Assembly (NCBI GenBank): GCA_027186245.1
Contig: CP114496.1
Span: forward strand, 7,466,001 to 7,530,000
Direction of reading: 5' to 3'
DNA from: Coriaria nepalensis
Taxonomy: Eukaryota; Streptophyta; Magnoliopsida; Cucurbitales; Coriariaceae
Length of the DNA: 64,000 bases
Below the pieces are notes generated by a model that had not been told where the DNA came from, searched no databases, and saw nothing but the letters and a program-made list of their open reading frames with translations. Shown piece after piece: positions 46,563 to 59,906 of this stretch (the first letter of the stretch is position 1; the number at the start of each line of letters is the position of its first letter). The position numbers were made by a program, and so were the translations under genes.

Positions 46563-49500
46563 ATGTCTCTCCTCTTGATCATCACCATAACCATCCTCTC
46601 AATCCAGATCCCACCATCTATCTCCTTAGACGATGCAGAAAAATATAAAAATTGCAGCACAACTTTCAGATGTGGAGATTTAGAGGTGGACCTAGGCTAC
46701 CCATTCTCGGGCTCGACCCGACCCTCATACTGCGGCCACCCGGGCTTCAACCTAATATGCAGTACTGGGTCCGATCCTATAATCACAATCAACTCGATAG
46801 ACTATAGAATAATCAATGTTGATAACGCCACACAGACGATCAAAATCGCGAGCTCAAATTACTACGACGACCTTTGCCCGTCAAAGCTCATAGACACCAC
46901 TATTGATCTCTCCCTCTTTAACTACACTTCTAGTGCAGTGAACCTCACCCTACTCTATAACTGCCCGGCTTCTTTTATTTCTAATCATGATTACTTCACC
47001 TGCTCGACGGACACTATCGTCGTGATACTGCCTGACTATAATTTTCCGACACTGACAAGTGGTTGCACAGAAGTGTTTGTGACCATTTCTTCATCGGGAA
47101 ACTCAACTGTTTGGGCGAATCCTACAAACGACACAGTGCTTGATGCTTTTGATGCTGGGTTTGAATTGCAGTGGAAGATAGATAATGAGGTTTGTAATGA
47201 ATGTATAAACTTTGGTGGAGGGTGTGGTTGGGACACAAGTGCAGATGCTTTTGCTTGTTATTGTGAGAAGGGAGCCGTTCGATCTACTTGTGGAGCAGGT
47301 ATGTATTTATTTATGTTTGTTTAACCAGCTTTTAATTCATAAATTCAAAGTCTCTACTTTCTAATAGTTCTCTCACGATCAATTTCATATGAATTCTTCT
47401 TCTTCTTCTTCCTCATATTCGTATCAGAATGATATGAATTTCACATCATGTGAAATGGAAGTACATATATTGTTTTTTAATGCTTTTATTTCTGCTGGAC
47501 CGATTTCTTTTTCGCTTGTAGATAAAGGTTTTGCCATTTAACGCGTTAATAATGATGAAACTAATTGTTATGATAGTAATCGATCATATTGATTTTATTT
47601 CGCGAATCGAGCGGTCGAAACAAAATCCGAAGGTTCGGTTCGGACAAATCCAATACAGTCTGAAAAGACTCCGTACCCAAATTGCAAGCCGCAGGAAATT
47701 TCCTAAGCATGAAAATTTTGACTCTTGTAATTAGAAAATATTTTTATAAAGCCATTGGACAGTTGTAGGGAGACATATTACTGTGAGAAACTATATAGTC
47801 ATCGCAAGGAGCTAATTTTTTCCACATCTTAGGAACCTCTCAATATCTTTCTTTCATATAATTGAACAAGTAGTGGAGACTAACTAAGCATATGCCAAAT
47901 GGCATAGGAATTTGCTAGAAGCACATGACTAGTCAAAGTCTTACTAGGTAGTTCTTTCTGACTGGTCAACCCTTTCAAATTACATGAAAACAAACGTTCT
48001 TTCCAAACAACGACAAATTATTTGTCGTGTGAAGTTTACTTACCAATTTTTCCCGTCTTCATATTACAACAACGATACAATGAAGTGTCAATCTAGTCAA
48101 CCACTCTCTCTCTCTCTCTCCTCTTCAACAAAACCTTCATCTAGTGAAACGTACACCCCCGCCAATATCTTCCAGCGTGTGTTACTACACCAAAATGTAG
48201 CTAAACTTTGTCTCATTCAGTGCATTGACCATTAAAACATGTTTACTATGTATGATCTCGTTGAGTTAATTAAATAAAATGATTCAATCAATTTGGCAAA
48301 AGTAAGAGAAGAAAACATGTTTTTTCCCCGGCAAGACTCGTGAAATGAAATCCAAATCGTTGATTTGAAAATTTCTAAATATATATGTGTTATACCATAT
48401 GACCTAATTTTCAGTTATGTATTATTCATAATAAGATCAATTAAATCATTCCAACTTAAATTGAGAAAAAAAAAATCAAAAATATAAATTTATAGTGGTT
48501 CACCTTTAAGATCACAATCGAATTAGGAATGCTATGTTCACTTTAAACTCTAACAAATTATTGAATCTTTATTTACTATTTTAGATCCGATTACAACTCT
48601 TCAGTCACATATTCACTCTCATATACAATATATAGATTTAGATACAATAATTCTAAATGCTTCACCACAAATTAGAATAATATACATACAAGAAGATTTA
48701 TACAGATCATTACAAAGCATATAACAAAGAATTAATACATTTAAACCTTATGAATAAACTAGATCATGCCGAGTCAAGCATATCACATATCCACCATAAT
48801 CAATATCACATACTAAGAGAAAAACAGAGACACCCAATTCGTAAACCCTAATCTTATGGGTTACCAAGAAAATATGAGAATAAATATAAAAGATAGAGGG
48901 CTAGGATTGAAAATGATTTTTTCATTCGACAGTTCAGAATGGCCACATTATAACACAATAATGTTGGGTCGGCTCATGGACTTATGGGCTTCAACCATTT
49001 TAACCCAACAATCTCCACCTTTCAAACTCATAAGCTCAATATTAACTTAACACACTTTCAACATATATACTCCTTTATGAAATAGTGCATAGGATCCACT
49101 ACAGTAAGGTTTTCATTGCTCCAGGAGACTGGCAATTACCCGACATGCAACAAGTTCAAACAATGCTGGAACTTACTAGTGGTAACCACCTTAGTACCCA
49201 TGTCTAAGGGGTTTTCTTTAGTAGGAACTTTAGAAATCCTCATAATACCAAAAGTAAATTGTTCTCTGACAAAGTGATATTTCACATCTACAAGTTTAGT
49301 TCTTTCATGATAGACTAGGTTTTTGGATAAATGAACAGTACTCTGGCTATCTGAGTAAATAACATAAGATTTGTTCATCATTTTTATTTCCTTTAAAAAA
49401 CCTTGAATTCATATAGCTCCTTTAAACACTTTTGTTAGTGCCACATATTCTACTTTTGTTGATGATAGTGCAACTAAGGGTTGCAATTGACTTTTCCAAC

Positions 49501-52500
49501 TTACACAGTTCCCTCCTAAAAGAAACTAGTAAGAAGTAGTTGATTTTTGTGAGTCTTTATCTCTTCCAAAGTCAGAGTCTACAAAACCCACTAAAAAAAA
49601 AATTATCAATCCATGGTCTAAAATTTAACCCAACATTTATAGTTGAATTCAAATATTTTAGTAACCATTTTAAAGCTAACCTATGATCAAAACCTAGGTT
49701 AGACATGAATCTATTGAGAAGAGATATAGCAAAACTCAAGTTAGGTCTTGTGCTAATTATAGTGTACATAACTGACCCTATAACATTAGCATATGTGATT
49801 GATTCCATTTTTAATTTATCATATTCAATTTTAGGAGATTGTTCTTTACTAAGAGTAAAATGTCCAGCCAAAGGAAGAGATACATGCTTACAATTAGTTA
49901 AACCAAATTTATCTACAACTTTCTATAGATAAATAGTCTGATGCAACCTAAGTATATTCTTAGGTATATCCCTAACTATTTCTATACCTACTATTTTCTT
50001 AGCATGCCTTAAATCTTTTGTGTCAAACTTAGAATTCAACTTTATTTTTTATTCATTTATTTTTTACTTAGATTTTCATGTCATCCACATAGAGTAATAG
50101 AAATATAGGATCATTCTCAAGATAAGAATAATAAATACATGCATCAAATTTGCTTCTAGAAAAACCAACAAACATCATGAATCAAATTTTTTATACCATT
50201 GCCTAGGTGATTATTTTAATCCATACAAAGATCATTTTAGTAAGTAAACAAATTCAGATTTATCCTTATTTATAAATCCAAGCGGTTGTGCCATATAAAT
50301 TTCCTCATTTAAGGATTCATGCAAGAAAACAGTTTTCACATCTAATTGTTCTAATTCAAGATCATAATATGTAACAACAACTAACATTATTCTTATGGTC
50401 TTAAATTTAACAATCGGAGACAAAACTTCATGATAATCTATCCTTTTTTTCTGGGTAAAACCCTTAGCAACTAACCTAATCTTATATCTAGAAGGATCAA
50501 AGGATGTTATACCTTTTTTTCAATTTATATAACCACTTAAAATTGATAATTCTTCTTTTGAACAGTCTTAGGACCAGTTCCCAAGTTTGATTTACGGCAA
50601 GAGAACGTATTTCTTCCTCCATTGTCATAATCCATTTGTCTTTATCATGAGACTTCATTGCATCATAGTAGTTCACAGATTCTGTTCCAGCAATATCAAA
50701 ACCTGCTACTAATGCAACATATATTAAATCTGCATAAGAATATTTGGGATTAGGTCTTGAGCCAATTGGTAATCATTAAGATTAAGATCATTACCATCAT
50801 TTAAAATCTCAATAATACCTTGTTCATCATCATCTCTATCAATAGTGTCTTGCACATCATCATTTGGATATTGATTATAAGAGGGAACATTATTCAACTG
50901 TTGTTCATTTGAACTACCAATGATTGAATTATCTACCTCAATGGAAGTTCCCTTAGAGGTTTCTAATGAAACATTAGAGGGTGCAACAATATCAATACAT
51001 GAGAATACTGATTCAGTAAAGACTACATTTATACTTATTATGACTTTAACTTCTGATGTACCTCTATCCCAGAGTCTATATCCTTTTTTACCTTCCTGAT
51101 AACTTAAGAATACACACTTATTTGACCTAGAATCAAGTTTGCTTTCTTTTTTATGTGAAGATGTTGCACATCCGAATATCCTAAGATGTTCTAAATTAGG
51201 TAATTTGCCTGACCAGATTTCCTCAGAACATTTTAAATTTATGGTTGTAGATGGAGTATTATTTATTAAGTATGCTGCAGTGTTAACTGTCTCACCACAT
51301 AAAGACTTATTTAGTCCATAAGTGATGAGCATGCATCTAACTCTATCTAACATAGTCATATTCATTCTCGTTCAACTTTACCATTTTGTTGTGGGGTATA
51401 TACAACAGTCTATATCTTAAAATGCCAAATTAGAACAATAGTTATCAAAGACAGAATTGAAAAATTCCAATTCGTTATATATTCTTAAAGCCTTTACCTT
51501 TTTATCAGTTTGATTTTCTACAAGTGTTTTCCAAGCTACGAACTTATCAAATGTTTTTGTTGGAAATAAAAAAGATAATGTTAGGATTTGGTTAGAAAAA
51601 TCTTAGGAGAAATATTAGGAAGAGATATCTTAGAATATTTTCCTAAAGATATGAGATCGTAAATTAGTTGTTAAGATCTTACCATAACTAGTCTAGGGTT
51701 TCTATTGTATAAATACCCTATGTATGTAATCTGAAAATTACTAGAGCAATTTATTAAAAGTTTTCATGGTATCAGAGCTTGGTTCTTCTAAGGTCATTAA
51801 CGGTTGACTTAATCAACCGGTGACCTCTATTCGTTTATTGCTCGGAAAACAGACCTCTCGTGAAGACGTATACTTCAAATTTACAACAACATGGGTGACG
51901 ATTCTTTGACAGTCATTGAGAGGAAGCCGTCGTCCCTAAGCCTCAATGAGAAATCCACCATCCAGATCACAACATATTTGTTGAATGGACAGAATTTCCT
52001 AAGATGGTCTCAATCAGTGAGACTATTTCTTAGAGGAAAAGGAAGATGGGGCATATAACAGGAACTACAACAGCACCTAATATGAAAGATCTGAATTATT
52101 CTACCTGGGAAGAAGAGAACTATACCATCATCTCTTGGCTTGTGAACTCGATGGTTGATGATATTGGTCAAAACTACATGTATCTCCCTACTGCAAAAGA
52201 GGTTTAGGATGCAATATCCTCTACTTTCTCAAACTTAGGAAACTCAGCACAGGTATGTGAGATTAAGACCTAGATTCGAGAGATGAAACAAGGAGACATG
52301 ACTGTCACCAATTATTATAATAAGATGTTAGGATTATGGCAAGAACCAGATCTTTTTTTATGATCTTTACTGTGCATATGGAGTAGATGCTGCACAGTTC
52401 AATAAAACAGTAGAGAAAGACAGGGTATTTGAGTTCTTGGCTGGTCTCAACCCTGACCTAGATGAAGCAAAAGGTCGAATTCTAGGAAAAGAACCACTGC

Positions 52501-55500
52501 CCTCTACAAGGGAGGTTTTTTCAAAAATTAGAAGGGAAGAGAATCGTAAGATTGTGATGATGGGAAAGAAGGGTTCTATGGAAATCCTTGAAAATTCTGC
52601 ACTTAACACCATGGTATCAACAGAAGAAGTGGTAACTACAGCAGCGGCTTATAAACCAAGAGGATTAATTCCTCTTATGGTCAAAATTTGAGGTTTGAGG
52701 AGAAGGTTAAGGTTTGGTGTGATTATCGTAACATGCCTAGACATACTAGGGCTACTTGCTGGAAAATTCATGGAAAGCCACAGAATTGGAAGGGCAACCG
52801 AAGTGGAGACAAAAACAGTCATGGAATGCATGCGTCCATTGAAACCGAGACATCATCTCCTTCCCTTAACAAAGAACAGCTTGATCAAATATACAAAATA
52901 ATCAGTCAAATTCCTACCTCTAGTTCAGGTTCAGGTTTTCTTGCACAAAAAGGTAGTTTTCTCATAGCCTCAACTGTTTTTTTCAAATCTAGAACCATGG
53001 ATCATTGATTCTAGTGTTTCTGATCATATGACCAATTCATCTCATTTTTTCACCTCATATACTACTTGTCCCGGTAATCTAAAAATTTGTATAGCAGATG
53101 AGAGTTTATCTCCAATTACAGGAAAAGGTTCAATCACTATCTCAAATGATCTTACTCTAAAATCTGTCTTATATGTCCCTAAATTATCATGTAATCTCGT
53201 ATCAGTTAACAAACTTACTAAAGATTCTAATTGTTTAGTGAAATTCTACGATTCTTACTGTGAATTTCAGGATCATCATTCGAAGAAGATGATTGGCAGT
53301 GGTAGGATAGTTGATGGACTCTATTATTTTGAAGAATCAACTACCAAGGGTGGACAAGCTCAAACTGCAAGTAGTAGTATTTCTATTCCTGTTAAAGACA
53401 AATTAATGTTATGGCACTATAGGTTAGGTCATCCTAGTTTTCCTTACCTTAAGCATTTGTTTCCATCTTTCTTTAAAGACAATAATGTTAATCCAATGTC
53501 TCTTCAATGTGAACCATGTCAATTATCAAAACATCAGAGAGCTTCTTATAAATCTCATTCCTATCAAGCTTCTAAACCATTTTACTTAATTCACAGTGAT
53601 ATTTGGGGACCCTCTAGAGTAACAACTATTTCGGGTACTAGATGGTTTATCTCCTTTATCGATGACCATACTCGGATATGTTGGGTATTTCTATTAGAAG
53701 AAAAGGCCGAAGCTACTAAAAAATTCAAAGAATTATATTATATGATTGAAAATCAGTTCCAAACACAAATCCAAGTTCTTAGAACCGATAATGGCAAAAA
53801 AATACTTTAATTCAATCCTAAATGAATTCTTGACAGAAAAAAGCATGCTTCATCAATCACATGTTATGATACCCCTCAACAAAATGGGATAGCTGAAAGG
53901 AAAAATAGACACCTACTTGAAGTTACTAGATCAATCATGTTTACTATGGGGGGAAGCAGTCCTTGCAGCCACTTATCTTATAAATAGAGTTCCCACTAAG
54001 GTACTAGAATATCAAATTCCTATAAACAAACTACTAAAAACATTTCCTCATATTTAGATATTTAACTCCTTATCTCCTAGAATTTTTGGATGCACAGTTT
54101 TTGTTCATATACACAAACACAATCGGTCAAAACTGATCATAGAGCTGAAAAGTGTCTTTGTAAGCTATTCTCCAAATCAAAAAGGGTATAAATGTTATCA
54201 TCCTACGTTTAAAATTTTTTTTGTGAGCATGGATGTGACTTTCTTTGAAGACACACCTTACTTTACCGAAAATTCTCTTCAGGGGAGAGTAATTCTAGGA
54301 TGGAAGATAATTTTTGGGAAACTTCAAATTCTTTACCTCTACCAGTTCTAGATATGCCTACTCAAAATGTCCCTCAATCTAGTAACCTATATGATCCTTC
54401 CTTTCCTATAGAATCAAATGTTATAGACTCTTTGTCAGGGGGAGAAAAACTACAAACAGTGCAGCAACCTGAGCTGCTAGTTTACTCTCAAAGGAAGCAG
54501 ATTCAGAATAAAGAACCTCAACCTCCTACCTACCAAAATGTCTCTATGGATGGTGATATTGTAAATGAAACAGGTATTACAGTTCCAAATGTTTCAAGTA
54601 TTTCAAATCATTATGATAAAGTTGTTTCTACAAATTCTGATCTTGATATCCCTATTGGCCTTTGGAAACAGATTAGTACGTGTACCATGCATCCTATTGC
54701 TAAATATGTCTCCTATCATAGGTTATCTCCTAGCTATAGAACCTTTACCCAAGGCAAGGCTTGTGGCTAAAGGTTTCACACAAACCTATGGAATAGATTA
54801 CCAAGAGACATTTGCCCCGGATGCTAAGGTAAATTCTATTAGAGTATTGCTTTCATTTGCTGCTAATCTCAAATGGAATTTACAACAGCTAGATGTGAAA
54901 AATGCATTCCTTAATGGGGAATTAGAAGAGGAAGTGTTTATGGATTTACCACCTGGTTTTGAAGAACATTATGGAACAAGGAAGATTTGCAAGTTAAGAA
55001 AGTCACTATACGGCCTAAAGCAACCACCTAGGGCATGGTTCGATCGCCTAACTAAGTCTCTAAAGGGTCGTGGATATCACCAAACTCAAGCAGATCATAC
55101 GTTATTTGTTAAACATTCTAGGGATGGTAAGATTGCCATTCTCATTGTTTATGTGGATGATATGATCCTAACTGGAAGTGATGTAGGTAAACTAGAAATG
55201 TTGAAGAAATTTCTGGCCACAGAATTTGAAATAAAAGACCTTGGATCTGTAAAGTATTTTTTAGGAATGGAATTTGCGAGATCTAAGAAGGAAATTTTTG
55301 TTTCTCAAAGGAAGTATGTACTTGACTTGCTTAAAGAAACAGGTTATATCGGGTGCAAACCGGTTGAAACTCCTATGGAAGCAAACTTGAAGTTAGAGGC
55401 AGCAAGTTCAGATAGGATGGTGAATAGGGAACAGTTTCAAAGACTAGTGGGAAGACTCATCTACCTATCTCATACTAGGCCAGATATAGCATTTGCAGTA

Positions 55501-58500
55501 AGTGTTGTGAGCCAATTCATGCACTCACCTGGAGAAGAACACTTTGATTCTGTTTACAGAATACTCAAGTATCTAAAAGGAAAACCGGGAAGAGGATTGC
55601 TATTTCAGAATCATGGACATGTCAGGATTGAAGCATTCATAAATGCTGACTGGGCAGGTAGTGTAACTGATAGAAGGTCTACCTCAGGCTATTGTACTTA
55701 TGTTGGTAGAAATCTAGTAACTTGGAGAAGTAAAAAACATAATGTAGTAGCTAGAAGTAGTGCAGAAGCCGAGTTTAAGGCGGTAGCTCAAGGGATTTGT
55801 GAAATACTATGACTAAAAGGGCTGCTTGAAGATTTAAAGTTCTCGAGTACTACTCCTATGACACTCTACTATGATAATAAAGCAGCTATCAATATTGCTC
55901 ATAATCCAGTTCAGCATGATAGGACTAAACATGTGGAGATTGATAGACATTTCATTAAAGAGAAGTTGGAAGAAGGCATATTGTGTATGTCGTATATTCC
56001 TACAAATCAACAAGTTGCAGATATATTTACTAAAGGACTACAAAAGATTCATTTCGACAAGTTGGTATGCAAGCTAGGTTTACTAGATATCTTTGAACCA
56101 GCTTGAGGGGGAGTGTTGGAAATAAAAAAGATAATGTTAGGATTTGGTTAGAGAAATCTTAGGATAAATATTAGGAAGAGATATCTTAGAATATTTTCCT
56201 AAAGATATGAGATTGTAAATTAGTTGTTAAGATCTTACCATAACTAGTCCAGGGTTTCTAGTGTATAAATACCTTATGTATGTAATCTGAAAATTACTAG
56301 AGCAATTTATTAAAAGTTTTTAGTTTCATCTTTAGACTTAAGTAGGAATACTCATATTTTCTACTGTAATCATCAATTATAGATAAGAAGCATTTATTTT
56401 CATCATGAGATGACACATTTTCAGGTTCCCATAAGCCAGCATGAATATACTCCAAACAATCTTTTGCAAGATGACTTCTTTTACTAAAGCTAAGCTTATG
56501 TTGCTTTCCTAAGATACAGTTTTCATAGAAATCAAGTATAGAGATTTTATCCTTACTAAACAAACCATTTCTAGATAAAATTTGTAAACCCTTTTGACTA
56601 ACATGTTCAAGTCTCAAATGCCATAATTTTGTTTTCTCAGATTCAGAAACAAATACATTATTAGTCAAAGCTTAAAAATAGTAACCAGATAGCACATAAA
56701 GACCAATCTTTTTTACTTCCTTTCAGAATAATTTTAGATCCTTTGTTAACTATTAGAGTTCCTTTTTCTGCTTTATAGGCGCATCCTAACTCATCTAGAG
56801 TTCCTAAAAAGATTAATTTTCTTTTCATATCAGAGATATACCTAACTCTAGTTAACATAATGATTTCACCACTATTGTAACTTAAGGATAATGTTTCATA
56901 TCCCTAAGATATTATATTTTTGGTTATTTCCCATATATACTATTCCTCCATTTATTTCTTCAAAATATATGAAGCATTCTTTATTGGGACTCATTTGAAG
57001 TGAGCATCTTGAGTCTAGTATCAATTCATTTATGGTTAGACATTTTGACATATTCAAAATTCAAATTAGTAAAATGATTCTTAAACTATATTTCCTTATG
57101 TACTAACTTGATTTAGTTTCTTTAGAGCATAGCAGTTCTTCTGCATATGACCTACTTTACCACAATGATAGCATTTCTTAGGTTCCTCCTTTACTTTCCT
57201 ACTTTACCAATTTTTAGAAACTCATATAGGTTATCATCTATATTCTTAGAAGGATCCATTTTCCCATAAAATAATTCACCTTTCATATATGCTAGATTGG
57301 GAGCAAATTTAACATCAAATATAGTTTCAAGTTTAACCCATAAGGTTGTTGCAGTCTTTGCATCGTCTACCTTTCTCAAGACACTGTCAGATAGAGTCAG
57401 CACCATTAGATTGTATGCATCCTCATTTAACTAAACCTATCTGGCAAGATCAGTCACATACCATTTTGTTTCATCCTTTTCCAATGTCATTAGTAGTATT
57501 AGTACCATGTTCTCAGATAATAGGGCATGTACTTTCTTCTTCCATGTCCCAAAGTCAAATTTTCTATCATACCGAGAGATCTCCATTCGAATTGTATTCA
57601 TAGCAATCATTGTGTTTTGATTTATGAAGACGCTTACACAAAGTTTGGATTTACATACTCAATTCACAAAATTATGCAAATTCATAGAATGAAAGATACC
57701 CTAATTTTATTGTTCTACAAATTAAAACAGATACAGAACGAAGCAACTCAAGTATACAATTATTTCACAGACTTTTTTGAAATGCATAATCTTACCAAGA
57801 ATTTAGGAGATTTCACAAGAAGTATAATACATAATCACAAGTACATATGACATAAAGAACAAGCTCTGATACCACTATTATACTATATGACCTAATCTTC
57901 AGTTATGTTATTATTTATAACAAGATCAATTAAATCGTTTCAACTTAAATTGAGAAAGAAGAAAGAAATCGAGAACATAGATTTATAGTGATTCACCTTC
58001 AAGATCACAATCAGATCATGAAGGCTACGTCCACTTTGAGCTCCAACAAAATATTGAATCTCTATACACTATTTTAGATTTGATTACAACCTTCTAATTA
58101 CATATTCACACTCTTACATATAACACATAGATCTAGATACAATAATCCTAAATGTTTCACCATAGATCAAAATAATACACATACAAGAAGATTCATATTT
58201 TTTAGATTATACAAATTATTACAAAGCATATAACAAAGGATTAATACATTCAAACCTTATAAATGAATTAGATCATGCAGAGTCAAACATAGCACATACA
58301 CACCATGATCAATATCGCACGTTAAGAGAAAAACATACGCAACCAATTTGCAAACCCTAATCTTATGGGTTATAGGGAGAATAGAAGAATATACATAAAG
58401 GATAGAGGGCTAGGATTGAAAATATTTTTTTATCCAACCGTTTAGAATTGTCACACTCTAACATAGTAGTGTTAGGTCGGCTCAATAGACTTATGAACTT

Positions 58501-59906
58501 CAACTATTTTAACCCAACAATATAATTTGAATAGAATTCGAACCCTATTTAAAAAGAAAAACATATTTCAAATTAATTTGATTTAAATCACATCCGAAAA
58601 CATTTATTTATTTAATTTAGTGATGTTTCATGATAAAATTATAAACATCTATATTTTAGATTACAATGCACGTGGGCTATAAATATCTTACACTTCCTTC
58701 CTTTTTGGACCAGTACCAGGCCGTAGCACCGGGCCGCAAGACAAGAAGACATTCTTATTCATCACATTATCTACACTTATTCCATTCTTTTTCTTACCAG
58801 TCTTTCTCATCATGTGTCGCCTTAGAATGAGAAAACGCAGTACAAAAGCTAAGAATCTAACAGCTATAGGAGATTTTTTTACCAGCAGTGCTCCTAATCT
58901 GCAAATCTTTAGTCTTGCTGACATTGACATAGCCACCAATAAGTTCGCAATGGAGAATAAGCTTGGCCATGGTGGTTATGGCCCTGTTTACAAGGGGTTG
59001 TTATCTAATGAACAAGAAGTAGCAGTGAAAAAGCTTTCAAAATCTTCGATGCAAGGTTTCGAAGAATTCAAGAATGAAGTTATTCTTACTGCAAAACTGC
59101 AACATGTTAATCTTGCGAGAGTTCTTGGATTTTGCATCGACCAAGATGAACAAATGCTTGTCTATGAGTACATGCCCAATAAGAGCTTGGATCTCTATCT
59201 CTTCGATCCTATAAGAAGAATGGAAATAGATTGGAGAAAGCGTGCTCAAATTATTGATGGAATTATTCAAGGGCTTCTATATCTCCAAGAGTACTCAAGT
59301 TTTATAATAATTCACAGAGACTTGAAGGCCAGCAATATCTTACTGGATCATGACCTCAAGCCGAAAATCTCGGATTTTGGAATGGCTAAAATCTTCAACA
59401 AGGACGCGCACGAAGCGATTACAAGCCAGTTTGCTGGAACATACGGTTATGTTCCGCCTGAATATGTCAAACGAGGACTATACTCGAGAAAGACGGATGT
59501 TTATAGCTTTGGGGTTCTACTGTTGCAAATAATAAGTGGAAAGAAGAATGGTTGTTTATATGGCTCGGATGAAAATTTAAATCTTTCGGAATATGCATAT
59601 GAGCTATGGAGAGAAGGACATGGAATGGAGTTTATGGACCCGTTTCTCGATGATACAAACTGTTCCTGCAAACTGATAACATGCCTACACATAGCTTTGT
59701 TATGTGTTCAGGAAGATGCAAATGATAGACCTTCCATGCTTGAAGTTTCCTCAATGCTAAAAAATGAGACAGTCTTGGTCCCGACGAAGGTGAACCAGCC
59801 TGCTTTTTCAAGAAGAAGAAATGAAGACGATGAAGACAAATGCACATTGCATATAGGAATCTGTTCGGTTAATGATGCAACAATGTCACGAGTACAAGGC
59901 AGATAG
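46563..59906 (+). CDS. Chimeric receptor kinase: GUB_WAK ectodomain with SD1-type kinase, copy 1
   Basis: Exon 1 (46563-47298) is almost the same as that of the first array gene: signal peptide, GUB_WAK_bind, WAK_assoc. It ends in the same phase (GCAG/GTATGT). The only fitting downstream exon in phase is 58714-59906 (acceptor TTTGGACCAG, or 6 nt further on), giving 642 residues. This exon has the membrane span (about 258-279) and a full kinase: LGHGGYGPVYKG, VAVKKL, HRDLKASN, DFGMAKI, GTYGYVPPEY, and C-terminal SVNDATMSRVQGR, the tail typical of S-domain SD1 kinases. The intron is 11,415 bp and holds two nested copia elements. The exon pair is otherwise open, so the gene may still work if the intron is removed. 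Linking the exons is an inference supported by the third array gene. Confidence 0.7.
48386..49010 (-). repeat. 3' LTR of copia-C
   Basis: About 625 bp, ending TTAACCCAACA in plus orientation. Similar to 57874-58519 throughout but clearly diverged. Confidence 0.85.
51558..51766 (+). repeat. 5' LTR of copia-D
   Basis: TGTTGGAAAT...GTTTTCA, 209 bp, followed by TGGTATCAGAGC. Confidence 0.92.
56114..56322 (+). repeat. 3' LTR of copia-D
   Basis: TGTTGGAAAT...GTTTTTA, 209 bp, differing from the 5' LTR at about seven positions. It follows the polypurine tract. Confidence 0.92.
57874..58519 (-). repeat. 5' LTR of copia-C
   Basis: About 645 bp, ending AACCCAACA and bordered on the inside by the PBS. 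The terminal dinucleotide on that inner side is mutated. Confidence 0.83.
58669..58685 (+). promoter_or_regulatory. G-box and TATA-like pair just before the SD1-type kinase exon, copy 1
   Basis: CACGTG (58669-58674) and TATAAATA (58678-58685) lie 28 bp before the kinase exon of the second array gene and are repeated in the third. They may be a leftover promoter or chance intron sequence. Confidence 0.3.

Larger units (their letters stand above)
51558..56322 (+). mobile_element. Ty1/copia retrotransposon nested in copia-C (copia-D)
   Basis: 4765 bp, with 209-bp LTRs, PBS (TGGTATCAGAGC at 51767) and PPT (GAGGGGGAG). Flanks are GTTTT (51553-51557) and GTTTC (56323-56327), one base apart. Gag begins at 51891; a missing base breaks it near 52055, and the zinc knuckle has lost one Cys (CDYRNMPRH..C). 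Protease is near 53000 (IDSSVSDHM), GAG-pre-integrase at 53395-53545, integrase from 53590 (IHSDIWGPS), RT with YVDDM (54750-55480), and RNase H to 56106. RT to RNase H is nearly open (54565-55812, then one stop, then 55858-56106). It is the youngest element in the window by LTR similarity (about 97% by eye). Confidence 0.92.
48386..58519 (-). mobile_element. Ty1/copia retrotransposon, decayed, minus strand (copia-C)
   Basis: It runs right to left: 5' LTR (about 57874-58519); PBS (TGGTATCAGAGC, near 57862-57874); gag (57603-57191) with stops near 57430; GAG-pre-integrase and integrase start (56668-56297); then, beyond the copia-D insertion, integrase C-part (51365-50724), RT (50423-49572) and RNase H (49381-49136); PPT (aaaggtggagat); and 3' LTR (48386-49010). 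ATATA lies on both sides (48381-48385, 58520-58524). It is broken by stops, frameshifts and copia-D. It lies in the intron of the second array gene, antisense to it. Confidence 0.9.

Noticed and set aside
57346..57850. Plus-strand ORFs in the copia-C 5' region
   Set aside because: They are antisense shadows of copia-C gag (minus strand 57603-57191) and its leader.
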